Below the pieces are notes generated by a model that saw nothing but the letters and a program-made list of their open reading frames with translations, made no database searches and had not been told where the DNA came from. A DNA stretch of 64,000 bases from assembly GCF_016616425.1 (NCBI RefSeq), contig NZ_CP067101.1, positions 930,001 to 994,000 on the forward strand, given 5' to 3'. This document shows positions 8,373-16,595 of the stretch, in pieces. Source of the DNA: Bradyrhizobium diazoefficiens (GTDB lineage: Bacteria; Pseudomonadota; Alphaproteobacteria; Rhizobiales; Xanthobacteraceae). Within the stretch, counting starts at the first letter, position 1. Each line of letters begins with the position of its first letter. The position numbers were made by a program, and so were the translations under genes.

Positions 8373-9353
8373 TTAGCGCCAGCCTTCGACATGGGCATCG
8401 ACCGTGCCCATCGGCTGGAGACCCAGGACGTCCCGCACCTTGGCGGGCCAGGACGAAAGGTCGGTGCCGTGGGTGTGGAACATGGCGACGGCCAGCCGGT
8501 CCATGCCGAAGGCGACGCAGCCGGTGTGCGCTGGCTCGCCGTTGGCATCCCGGATTCCCCAGGTCGTGCCGAAATGCTCGCGGTGATAGTTGAAGCTCAT
8601 GCAGGCCGTCGGCTGCTCTTCCGAGCGCAGCGGAATGAGGAGTTCGAACTTGAGCTGCTGCTGCTTCTGGCTCACCGCCTTCATCTGGCCGACGCGACCG
8701 AAGAAGGGATCGCTGGCATAGTCGACGCGAAAGGTCAGGCCGAGGTCGCTGGCGATCGCCTGCGCGCGCACCATCCAGCGCTCGCGGAAGTCGGCGACGT
8801 CGTCGGGGCTGCCGATGCAGACATATTCGCGCATCCGGAACGATTGCAGCCGGTCGAGATGCTTCGACGGCTCGCGGCGGAAGCAATCCGCAGCAACGTC
8901 GAAGCGCAGGCCGCCCTTTGGCAATTGCCCTCGGCTCGCCGCGATCGGATAGACCGGATAGCAGGCGGCGGGCGACAGCACGAGGTCGGCGGGAGACAGC
9001 GAGGTGGTCCAGTCGCCGCCGGCATCGAACCGGCTCACCGCAGCGTTGATCTCGCGCTCCGTCCCGTGCAGGCCGCAAACGCAGCCGAGCAGGTTCGGAA
9101 AGCTCTTGAGGTAGCCGGATTTTTCCAGCTGAGCCCGGCTCATCACCGGCGGGAAGCGCATCACCTCGGTGCCGGCCTCGCGATGGCCAGTGATCAGCGC
9201 GGCCAGCTTCTCGACGACGCCTTCATAGAGCGCAGTGCGGGCATAGACGCCGTCCGAGCCCATAGGATGGAACAGCTTGTCGGCGAGATGATCGAGCGGA
9301 TCGATGATTTGCGGCGCGGTCTCGGGCGAATTGGGGAGGACGGCAATGTTCAT
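8373..9353 (-). CDS. Amino acid:[carrier protein] ligase, class II aaRS homologue
   Basis: 326 aa. This family resembles the catalytic core of atypical seryl-tRNA synthetases but lacks a tRNA-binding domain. Characterised Bradyrhizobium and Agrobacterium members adenylate a small amino acid (Gly or Ala) and load it on the phosphopantetheine of a carrier protein. Visible motifs: class II motif 2 (CFRREPSKHLDRLQSFRMREY, 157-177 region) and motif 3 (GFGMDRL-like, VAFGMDRLAV about 280). The zinc ligands of the family fall exactly at C131, E176 and C279. The divergent ACP gene at 10984 is the obvious partner. The amino acid specificity cannot be read by eye; glycine is the likeliest by homology. 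Confidence 0.9.
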   Translation of the reverse strand: MNIAVLPNSPETAPQIIDPLDHLADKLFHPMGSDGVYARTALYEGVVEKLAALITGHREAGTEVMRFPPVMSRAQLEKSGYLKSFPNLLGCVCGLHGTEREINAAVSRFDAGGDWTTSLSPADLVLSPAACYPVYPIAASRGQLPKGGLRFDVAADCFRREPSKHLDRLQSFRMREYVCIGSPDDVADFRERWMVRAQAIASDLGLTFRVDYASDPFFGRVGQMKAVSQKQQQLKFELLIPLRSEEQPTACMSFNYHREHFGTTWGIRDANGEPAHTGCVAFGMDRLAVAMFHTHGTDLSSWPAKVRDVLGLQPMGTVDAHVEGWR

Positions 9354-9409
9354 GGGTCGATGTCCTGCTATCTCGAAATTGTTCTTGTTGGTTCGGTCGC
9401 CAAGGCTCG

Positions 9410-10627
9410 TCAGTCATGAAGGCTTGTGGGCACGCCGCTCATCAGCGTCGATGTCGTGGCATTGGCCAGGATGCGGTCGTTGTTGATCATGATCGGGGAC
9501 GACAGCACGTCGCGCAGATGCCGGCCCATGGTGAACTCGCCGTCGTTGCGGTAGCCTGAAAGGCCGGCTGTGCGCATCGCGTGCATCACGGTCTCGACCG
9601 CGAGCTCGGAGGCCTGCACCTTCAGAAGCGTGATCGAGGACTGGAAGTCGAGCGAGCCGAGGGCGCGCTCGTCGTGCTCGGCGCGGGCAAAGGCATCGAT
9701 ATTCGCCGATAACAGCGCGCGCAGTTTTGCCAGCGACATCTTGGCGGCGGTGAAATGCGCTGCGGCCGGCGGCATCTGGCCGCCGGAGCTGCGGGCCGCC
9801 TTGCGGATGAAGGCCTGCGCGCGGGTCACGGCTGCGGCGGCGATGCCGGCCCAGGCTGACGACCAGCACAGATGCGCGTACGGCGTCATGGTCTGGGCGT
9901 GGATCTTGTCATACGATTCAGGGAAGACACGGTCGGCAGGGCAATCGACCTTCAGTTCGAAGCCGGTCGAGCAGGTGCCACGCATCCCGAGCGTTTCCCA
10001 GCCCAGCGTCCGCTTCAGCGAATAATCGTCCTTGGCGAGAGCCAGCAACACCTGGTCGGAGGCGGCGGCATCGGTGGCGCGGCGGGCGATGGTGACGAGG
10101 CCGTCGGCTTCGGCGCCGTAGGAGATCACGGTGGCGTCGCGCATCAGCGAAACGGTGTCACCGGCGTGGTCGATGGCGGCGGCGCTGGCGCGGATGTTAC
10201 CGCCGTTCTGGCCTTCGGTGGTGGAGGAGGCGAGCAGCCATTGGTCGCGGGCGACCCTGCGCATCATGGTTTCCATCCAGGGGATGCCGTGGCCGTGCCT
10301 GACGACGCAGGCAACCTTGGTCTGGTGCATCGCGTAGATCATCGCGGTCGAGGCGCAGGCGCGTCCGAGCGTGTAGCAGATGTCGGTGACGTCGTAGATG
10401 GAGGCGCCGAAGCCGCCGAACTCGACCGGGATCATGACGCCGAGCAGCTTCTGCTCGCGGGCGACCTCGAAAGCCTTGTGCGGGAAACGGGCGTCGCGAT
10501 CGACGTCGTCGGCGTCGGCCGCCGCCGCAGCGGCGGTCCGGGCGGCGCGCTCGGTCAGGGAAGCACCCTGCTCCAGCAAGCTCGCCTGCGTTTCGTCGAC
10601 AGTGAGGACTGCTTCACGTACGTTCAT
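9410..10627 (-). CDS. Acyl-CoA dehydrogenase-like flavoprotein (carrier-protein cluster)
   Basis: 405 aa. The N-terminal helical domain (VAREQKLLGVMIPVEFGG, DICYTLGRACASTAMIYAM), middle beta domain and C-terminal four-helix domain follow the acyl-CoA dehydrogenase plan. By-eye alignment finds no Glu at either usual catalytic-base position: the YEGT region reads IMINNDRI, and the alternative helix-G position (ER in IVD-like enzymes) reads WSSAWAG. It is the first gene of the operon, 56 bases before the carrier-protein ligase, with GGAGG 9 bases from ATG 10627. Dehydrogenases of this superfamily oxidise aminoacyl-S-carrier proteins in some antibiotic pathways; a similar role here is inferred. 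Confidence 0.82.
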   Translation of the reverse strand: MNVREAVLTVDETQASLLEQGASLTERAARTAAAAAADADDVDRDARFPHKAFEVAREQKLLGVMIPVEFGGFGASIYDVTDICYTLGRACASTAMIYAMHQTKVACVVRHGHGIPWMETMMRRVARDQWLLASSTTEGQNGGNIRASAAAIDHAGDTVSLMRDATVISYGAEADGLVTIARRATDAAASDQVLLALAKDDYSLKRTLGWETLGMRGTCSTGFELKVDCPADRVFPESYDKIHAQTMTPYAHLCWSSAWAGIAAAAVTRAQAFIRKAARSSGGQMPPAAAHFTAAKMSLAKLRALLSANIDAFARAEHDERALGSLDFQSSITLLKVQASELAVETVMHAMRTAGLSGYRNDGEFTMGRHLRDVLSSPIMINNDRILANATTSTLMSGVPTSLHD

Positions 10628-10983
10628 ACTCGTCCGCCTCCGGCTTGCCGTTCGAGATCGCCGGCATTCGCGATGCCGCGTAAGCGATCTTCCGGTCATC
10701 TTTGCTTGTGAGACGAGGCTACGGATTTAATTCAAATTGGTCGATGAAATAGAGGGTAAACAAACTCCAATTCCGAACGGACAGTTAAGGCCCGGTTGGT
10801 TGCATCTGCCGATTTTCCGGCATCGCGTTAGGACTCTGGAAGAAGCCCTGAATTCCAGACAATCCGAGTCATCGTTTACTAAGAATCGCGAAGTAATGGT
10901 GCTCTCCATTGCGGGACCGGCGCGCCGCGCCCATCGTAGCCGGAAGCCGGTCCGACCTTTGACAGACAGACGGGAAGTTGCCG
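10628..10983. other. 356-bp divergent intergenic region
   Basis: It lies between the minus-strand dehydrogenase operon and the plus-strand ACP gene, so it must hold promoters for both. It is less GC-rich than the flanking genes, with AT-rich patches about 10725-10775 and 10840-10895. Shine-Dalgarno sequences lie at both ends (GGAGG for the dehydrogenase, GGGAAG for the ACP). I see no convincing consensus promoter, strong palindrome or further gene. Confidence 0.5.
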
Positions 10984-11256
10984 ATGCAAGCCTTTGATAC
11001 CGACGTGCGCGATCGCATCATCAAGCTGGTAAAGGGCATCCTCGAACAAAATTCGCTCGTCGCCGACGTCACGCCGTCGGCTAGGCTCGTCGATGCCGGC
11101 CTGACCTCCATGGACATGGTCAATCTGATGCTCGGCGTCGAAGCCGAGTTCGACTTCACCATTCCACAGTCGGAGATCACGCCGGAGAATTTCCAGTCGG
11201 TCGAGACGCTGGAGCGAATGATCTTGACCCAGCTGCAGCTGGCGACCGCGGCTTAG
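10984..11256 (+). CDS. Stand-alone acyl/aminoacyl carrier protein
   Basis: 90 aa, acidic, all-helical. The prosthetic-group serine is S42 in DAGLTSMDMVNLML, where the 4'-phosphopantetheine arm would attach. The following EAEFDFTIPQSEITPENFQSV stretch is the usual helix III region. ATG 10984 was chosen because GGGAAG lies 8 bases upstream; a TTG at 10978 is possible. It is not the fatty-acid ACP, since it lacks fabD/fabG neighbours and the DSLDTVELVM core. Divergence from the amino acid:[carrier protein] ligase strongly suggests that it is that enzyme's acceptor. Confidence 0.9.
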   Translation: MQAFDTDVRDRIIKLVKGILEQNSLVADVTPSARLVDAGLTSMDMVNLMLGVEAEFDFTIPQSEITPENFQSVETLERMILTQLQLATAA

Positions 11257-11359
11257 AGTCAGGCGCGTCCCTGCCCTTCGCAGCAAGACCCCGTTCCAAA
11301 ATCGCCGCAAAACTGGCATAGCTTGACCATCGCGCTCGTGGCGGACAGGTGGAGCAGGC

Positions 11360-12235
11360 ATGACTCAGGCGGTATTGGGCATCATCGGCGGCTCCGGCAT
11401 TTATGATTTGCCAGGCCTCGAGGGTGCGCGCGAAGAGGGGATCAGGAGCCCCTGGGGCGAGCCGTCGGCTCCCTTGAGGCGCGGCACCATCGCCGGCCTG
11501 CCGATCGTGTTCCTGCCGCGGCACGACAAGGGCCACCGGCTGTCGCCCTCCGACATCAACTATCGCGCCAATATCGACGTGCTCAAGCGCGCCGGCGTCA
11601 CCGACCTGATCTCGCTGTCGGCCTGCGGCTCCTTCAGGGAGGAACTTCCGCCGGGCACTTTCGTTCTCGTCGATCAGTTCGTCGACCGCACCTACAAGCG
11701 CGAAAGCTCGTTCTTCGGCAGGGGCTGCGTCGCCCATGTGTCGATGGCGCATCCGGTCTCGCCGCGGCTGCGCATCCATCTTGCTGCAGCGGCCGAAGCC
11801 GAGGGCATCGCGGTAGCGCGGGGCGGCACTTACGTTTGCATGGAGGGGCCGCAGTTCTCCACTTACGCGGAAAGCATGACCTACAAGTCATCAGGCTATT
11901 CAGTGATCGGCATGACCAACATGCCCGAGGCGAAGCTCGCACGTGAGGCGGAGATCTGTTACGCCACGGTTGCGATGGTGACGGATTTCGATTGCTGGCA
12001 CCCCGATCACGACGCCGTCACCGTGCAGGACATCATCCGCGTGTTGACTTCCAACGCCGACAAGGCGAAGGCGCTGGTGGCGCGGCTGGCAAAGGATTTT
12101 CCGCGCGAGCACGAGCCGTGCCCGGTCGGTTCGGACCGTGCGCTCGACACCGCGTTGATCACGGCGCCCGAGGCACGCGATCCGGAGCTTCTGAAGAAGC
12201 TCGATGCGGTGGCGGGGCGCATCCTGCGGGCGTGA
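11360..12235 (+). CDS. mtnP: S-methyl-5'-thioadenosine phosphorylase
   Basis: 291 aa. It phosphorolyses methylthioadenosine to adenine and 5-methylthioribose-1-phosphate in the cytoplasm. Signatures: GIIGGSGIYDLPGLE at the N-terminus, phosphate-binding LPRHDKGH, SACGSFREELPPG, and base/ribose-site MEGPQFST followed by VIGMTNMPEAKLAREAEI. The length is normal for the family. The next gene, mtnA, starts 18 bases downstream and uses the product, so the two form an operon. The remaining classic methionine-salvage genes (mtnB, C, D) are not in the window. Confidence 0.95.
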   Translation: MTQAVLGIIGGSGIYDLPGLEGAREEGIRSPWGEPSAPLRRGTIAGLPIVFLPRHDKGHRLSPSDINYRANIDVLKRAGVTDLISLSACGSFREELPPGTFVLVDQFVDRTYKRESSFFGRGCVAHVSMAHPVSPRLRIHLAAAAEAEGIAVARGGTYVCMEGPQFSTYAESMTYKSSGYSVIGMTNMPEAKLAREAEICYATVAMVTDFDCWHPDHDAVTVQDIIRVLTSNADKAKALVARLAKDFPREHEPCPVGSDRALDTALITAPEARDPELLKKLDAVAGRILRA

Positions 12236-12253
12236 AATGAAAGGCAGAATGCC

Positions 12254-13360
12254 ATGAAGGTCGACGGCAAGCATTTCCGCAGCATCTGGCGCGAACGCGA
12301 CGGCTGGTCGGTCGGAGCGATCGACCAGCGCAGGCTGCCGCATGAGTTCGTCGTCGCGAAGCTGGCATCATGCGAGGACGCAGCGGTCGCAATCCGCGAC
12401 ATGCTGGTGCGTGGCGCGCCGCTGATCGGCGCCACCGCGGCCTATGGCATGGCGCTCGCGATGCGCGAGGACGCCTCTGACGCCGGCCTGAAGCGCGCCT
12501 ATGAGGCGCTGGTCGTGGCGCGGCCAACGGCAATCAATCTGAAATGGGCGCTGGACGAGATGCGCGCGAGGCTTGCGCCGATCGATCCGCCGGAACGGGC
12601 CGAGGCGGCCTACGCGCGCGCCGACGAGATCGCCGAGCAGGATGTCGAGATCAACCGCGGCATTGCCGATAACGGCTTGAGGCTGATCGAGGCGATCGCA
12701 GCGAAGAAGCCGGGCGAGATCGTCAACCTGCTGACCCATTGCAACGCCGGCTGGCTCGCTACCGTCGACTGGGGCACGGCGACGGCGCCGATCTATCTTG
12801 CGCATGAACGCGGCATCAAGATCCATGTCTGGGTCGATGAGACGCGTCCGCGCAACCAGGGCGCCTCGCTCACCGCCTGGGAGCTCGGCCATCACGGCGT
12901 GCCGCACACGGTGATCACCGACAACACCGGCGGGCACCTGATGCAGCACGGCATGGTCGATCTCGCCATCGTCGGCACCGATCGCGTCGCAGCCAATGGC
13001 GACGTCTGCAACAAGATCGGTACCTATCTGAAGGCACTCGCCGCCCACGATAATAACGTGCCGTTTTACGTCGCGCTGCCGTCGCCTACGATCGATTTCG
13101 CCGTCCATGACGGCATCCGCGACATCCCCATCGAGCAGCGCAGCGGCATCGAGGTTACCGACATGACCGGTCGCACCGCTGACGGCCGGCTGGAGACGGT
13201 GCGTATCGTGCCGGAGAATTCGCCGGTCGCGAACTATGCCTTCGACGTCACGCCGGCGCGGCTCGTGACGGGCCTGATCACCGAGCGCGGTGTGCTGAGG
13301 CCGGATCGGGCCGCGCTCGCCGCGGCGTTCCCGGAGCGGATCGCTGCCGCGGCGGAGTAG
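12254..13360 (+). CDS. mtnA: S-methyl-5-thioribose-1-phosphate isomerase
   Basis: 368 aa. It converts methylthioribose-1-phosphate to methylthioribulose-1-phosphate. The N-terminal [17 protein letters not shown] substrate loop is present. The catalytic Cys is C163 ([10 protein letters not shown]) and the catalytic Asp is D243 ([12 protein letters not shown]). The eIF2B-like C-terminal Rossmann domain includes the [16 protein letters not shown] stretch. It is co-transcribed with mtnP. Without mtnBCD nearby, the product may go to class II aldolase-type shunts known in related alphaproteobacteria, or to genes elsewhere. Confidence 0.95.
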   Translation: MKVDGKHFRSIWRERDGWSVGAIDQRRLPHEFVVAKLASCEDAAVAIRDMLVRGAPLIGATAAYGMALAMREDASDAGLKRAYEALVVARPTAINLKWALDEMRARLAPIDPPERAEAAYARADEIAEQDVEINRGIADNGLRLIEAIAAKKPGEIVNLLTHCNAGWLATVDWGTATAPIYLAHERGIKIHVWVDETRPRNQGASLTAWELGHHGVPHTVITDNTGGHLMQHGMVDLAIVGTDRVAANGDVCNKIGTYLKALAAHDNNVPFYVALPSPTIDFAVHDGIRDIPIEQRSGIEVTDMTGRTADGRLETVRIVPENSPVANYAFDVTPARLVTGLITERGVLRPDRAALAAAFPERIAAAAE

Positions 13361-13368
13361 TCTGCTGG

Positions 13369-14004
13369 CTAGGAAAGCTTGAGCCCCGTCGCCGCTTCGA
13401 GATCGGCGATTGCCTGCGCGCCGTTTGCAACCTTGATCGTGGTCATGCCCATCTCGCGTGCGGGTTTGAGGTTGACGCCGAGGTCGTCCAGGTAGACGCA
13501 CCTGTTCGGATCGACCTTCAGCGTCTCGACCATCCGCGTGTAGATGCGCGGATCGGGCTTGCGCAGGCCGATCTTGGCGGATTCGATGACATGGTCGAAC
13601 AGCGCCATCACCTCGGCGACGTAGAGCGTACGCCCGGTCATGCTGCCGATGGTATTGGCCGGCAGATTGTTGGTGATGCAGCCGGTCTTGAATTGGGCCT
13701 TGATGCGCTTCAAGGCCTCGACCATCTCGGGGCGCAGATCGCCCTGCAGCAGCGGCAACACGTCGCGACCGCGCACCTCCGCGCCGAGCGCACGAGATTC
13801 CTCGGCAAATAAATGATCGAACGTCTCGATATCGACCTCGGCCCGCTCGAATCTGGCCCAGGCGTTTTCCAGGTGGTTCGCGGCGTTGGTCCGCCGGATG
13901 ATGTCGATGGGCAGGCCGCGCGCCGTCTCGAACCGCGCGAACGCCTCGAACGGCGAACTCGTCAGCACGCCGCCAAAATCAAAGATCACAGCTTCGATCG
14001 CCAA
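13369..14004 (-). CDS. HAD-superfamily hydrolase (subfamily IA)
   Basis: 211 aa. Motif I is VIFDFGGVL with nucleophile D9; the +2 position is Gly rather than Asp, as in YihX-like and epoxide-hydrolase-N-terminal-like members. Motif III/IV: KIGLRKPDPRIY and CVYLDDLGVNLKPA. A helical cap lies between residues ~15 and 95. It probably dephosphorylates a small sugar or organic phosphate. It is convergent with mtnA (8 bases between stops), so a role in methylthioadenosine salvage is conceivable but not supported by operon structure. Confidence 0.85.
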   Translation of the reverse strand: MAIEAVIFDFGGVLTSSPFEAFARFETARGLPIDIIRRTNAANHLENAWARFERAEVDIETFDHLFAEESRALGAEVRGRDVLPLLQGDLRPEMVEALKRIKAQFKTGCITNNLPANTIGSMTGRTLYVAEVMALFDHVIESAKIGLRKPDPRIYTRMVETLKVDPNRCVYLDDLGVNLKPAREMGMTTIKVANGAQAIADLEAATGLKLS

Positions 14005-14106
14005 TGTCCTGCCCTCGTCAATTCCTTCCCAAGAGCGCTAGCATGCGCTATCGGCAAGGGCCAGTCCGAAGCAAATTCAGGCGCTCACCGAACCGACTGC
14101 CGAGAC

Positions 14107-14874
14107 ATGTTCCCCATGAAGACAATCGCGACATTCGCCACGGTTACCCTGATGCTCGCCGCGCCCGCGCACGCCATCGTCGGTGGCGGCACACCACAAG
14201 CCGATGGTGTCGCGCGCGCTGTCGTCACCATCGTCGGCTCGCGCGGCAATTTTTGTACCGGCAGCCTGATCGCGCCAAGGCTTGTGCTTACCGTCGCCCA
14301 TTGCGTGCAGCCTGGCGCGGACTACAAGATCGTCGATCGCGATGCCGGTGGTCAGCCGCAACTGTTGAACGTCCGGACCGTCGCGATCCACCCGAACTTC
14401 AACATGCTGGCGATGCAGGCCCATCGCGCCACCGCCGACGTGGCGCTGCTGCAGCTCGATATTCCACTCAAGGGAAAATCGAGCGTGACGGTTGGTACAC
14501 CGAATATTCCAATCCGCGTGGGCGGCCGTTTCACCATTGCTGGCACCGGCGTCACCATGCGCGGCGATGGCAAGAGCGGTGGCATCACGCGTGTTGCCGC
14601 GCTTGTCGCCACCGGCCAGCCAGGGACGCTCCAGGTTCGGCTGGTCGATCCCGTAACCAACGGTGTTCGCGACGGAATCGGCGCTTGTACCGGCGATTCC
14701 GGCGGTCCCGTATTCGAGGACAGGCCTAACGGTGCCGTGCTCGTTGGCCTCATCAGCTGGTCCACGGGGCCGAACGGCGCGGCTGGCTGCGGCGGATTGA
14801 CCGGCGTCACGCCGCTCACGCTCTATCGCGACTGGATCTTGCAGACCGCGCGGAGCTGGGGTGCGGCGCTATGA
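14107..14874 (+). CDS. Secreted trypsin-like serine protease (S1 family)
   Basis: 255 aa. A signal peptide (MFPMKTIATFATVTLMLAAPAHA) is followed immediately by IVGGG. The catalytic triad is H65 (TVAHC), D111 (TADVALLQLD) and S198 (GACTGDSGGPVF). Cysteines C50, C66, C194 and C216-region pairs fit S1 disulfides. Cleavage by signal peptidase after AHA would directly expose the Ile-Val-Gly-Gly N-terminus that trypsin-fold proteases normally need zymogen processing to create. The start could also be the ATG at 14116. Likely periplasmic or extracellular. No dedicated inhibitor or secretion gene is adjacent. Confidence 0.9.
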   Translation: MFPMKTIATFATVTLMLAAPAHAIVGGGTPQADGVARAVVTIVGSRGNFCTGSLIAPRLVLTVAHCVQPGADYKIVDRDAGGQPQLLNVRTVAIHPNFNMLAMQAHRATADVALLQLDIPLKGKSSVTVGTPNIPIRVGGRFTIAGTGVTMRGDGKSGGITRVAALVATGQPGTLQVRLVDPVTNGVRDGIGACTGDSGGPVFEDRPNGAVLVGLISWSTGPNGAAGCGGLTGVTPLTLYRDWILQTARSWGAAL

Positions 14875-14997
14875 TTTGACCGCGACTTGATCTATGTCAT
14901 TTTGAAGCGGACGTGCGGCGGGTGATCGTGCCGGTTGCGGAGGAAGCGCGTCGTCCGTCAAGGGCGGCCCCAAGACAAGCAAGGCATGGAAGCAACA

Positions 14998-16500
14998 ATG
15001 AATGTCGCTGTTCGCGATCACGCCACGGCCAAACAGGCTTCTGAACATTTCGACGTGCTGATCGTCGGCGCCGGCATTTCCGGCATCGGCAGCGCCTATC
15101 ACCTGACGAAGCAGCTTCCGGGGACGAGCTTCGTGATCCTGGAAACGCAGGCGACGTTCGGTGGCACCTGGACCACGCATCGCTATCCCGGCATCCGCTC
15201 CGACAGCGACCTCCACACCTTCGGCTACCGCTTCAAGCCCTGGGTCGGGCCGCCAATCGCGACCGCCGAAGAGATTCTCGGTTACATGAACGAGGTCATC
15301 GAGGACAACGATCTCGCGCGGCATATCCGCTACAAGCACAAGATCAATTCCGCGAGCTGGTCGAGCGAGCAGAATCTCTGGACCATCGAGGCGGTGACGA
15401 CCGACACGGGAGAACCAAAGACGTTCACCGCGAATTTCCTCTGGATGTGCCAGGGCTATTACCGCCATTCGGAAGGCTACACGCCGGAATGGAAGGGCAC
15501 GGACCGCTTCAAGGGTCGCATCGTCCATCCGCAGACCTGGCCTGATGATATCGACCTCACGAACAAGAAGGTGGTCGTGATCGGCTCGGGCGCCACCGCG
15601 GCAACGCTGGTGCCGAACATCGCGGACAAATGCGCGCATGTCACCATGTTGCAGCGCTCGCCGACCTATTTCCGGCTCGGCCGCAACGCCATCGAGATCG
15701 CGGAGGAGCTGCGCCGGCTCCAGGTCGACGAGGAGTGGATCCACGAGATCGTGCGGCGCAAGATCCTGTTCGAGCAGGACGCCTTCACGAAGCTCTGCGT
15801 CTCCAAGCCCGAGCAGGTGAAGAAGGAGCTGATCAGCCAGATCAGCGCGGTGCTCGGTCCGGACTACGACGTCGAGACGCACTTCACGCCGACATACCGG
15901 CCGTGGCGGCAGCGCATCGCCTTCGTGCCCGATGCCGACCTGTTCAAGGGGATTGCCAGCGGCAAGGCCTCCGTCGTGACAGATGAGATCGAAAGCTTCG
16001 TCGAGAACGGTATCCAGTTGAGATCGGGCAAGCTGTTAGAGGCCGATGTCATCGTGACCGCAACCGGCTTCAATCTCGCGGCGCTCGGCGACATCGCTTT
16101 CGAGATCGATGGCAAGCCGCTCGCCTTTGGTGACACCGTCACCTACCGCGGCATGATGTTCACGGGCGTTCCGAACATGGTCTGGGTGTTCGGCTATTTC
16201 CGAGCGAGCTGGACGCTGCGCGTCGATCTCGTCGCCGATTTCGTTTGCCGGCTTCTCGGCCATATGAAGGGCAAGGGCGCCAAGAAGGTCGAGGTGAGCT
16301 TGCGCCCCGAAGACCACAACATGCCCATCCTGCCCTGGATCGATCCGGAAAACTTCAACCCCGGCTACATGATGCGCAACATGGACCTGTTGCCCAAGCG
16401 CGGCGACAAGCCGGAATGGCAGCACAGCCAGGATTACTGGACCGAGAAGGACGAGATTCCGAAGACGGACCTGGACGACAAGGCATTTGTTTACGGGTGA
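14998..16500 (+). CDS. Flavin-containing Baeyer-Villiger-type monooxygenase
   Basis: About 500 aa from ATG 14998 (GGAAG 6 bases upstream). FAD Rossmann motif GAGISGIGSAYHL at residues ~24-36; second dinucleotide motif GSGATAATLVPNIA (NADPH). Between them sits FKGRIVHPQTWP, matching the BVMO fingerprint FxGxxxHxxxWP. It would use NADPH and O2 to insert oxygen next to a ketone, giving an ester or lactone, or oxygenate heteroatoms. The gene stands alone, with no hydrolase or alcohol dehydrogenase directly adjacent, so the substrate is unknown. Confidence 0.9.
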   Translation: MNVAVRDHATAKQASEHFDVLIVGAGISGIGSAYHLTKQLPGTSFVILETQATFGGTWTTHRYPGIRSDSDLHTFGYRFKPWVGPPIATAEEILGYMNEVIEDNDLARHIRYKHKINSASWSSEQNLWTIEAVTTDTGEPKTFTANFLWMCQGYYRHSEGYTPEWKGTDRFKGRIVHPQTWPDDIDLTNKKVVVIGSGATAATLVPNIADKCAHVTMLQRSPTYFRLGRNAIEIAEELRRLQVDEEWIHEIVRRKILFEQDAFTKLCVSKPEQVKKELISQISAVLGPDYDVETHFTPTYRPWRQRIAFVPDADLFKGIASGKASVVTDEIESFVENGIQLRSGKLLEADVIVTATGFNLAALGDIAFEIDGKPLAFGDTVTYRGMMFTGVPNMVWVFGYFRASWTLRVDLVADFVCRLLGHMKGKGAKKVEVSLRPEDHNMPILPWIDPENFNPGYMMRNMDLLPKRGDKPEWQHSQDYWTEKDEIPKTDLDDKAFVYG

Positions 16501-16595
16501 GGGGACTCCCGCAAAGGGGCCGTGACGATCGCGACATGTGCCGCTGTCGTCCCGACGGACGCCGGACCCATACCGCGTAATCTCGCCCGTGAATG

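Noticed and set aside
11257..11359. Possible SAM riboswitch before mtnP
   Set aside because: The 103-base gap shows no recognisable SAM riboswitch stems or pseudoknot core.
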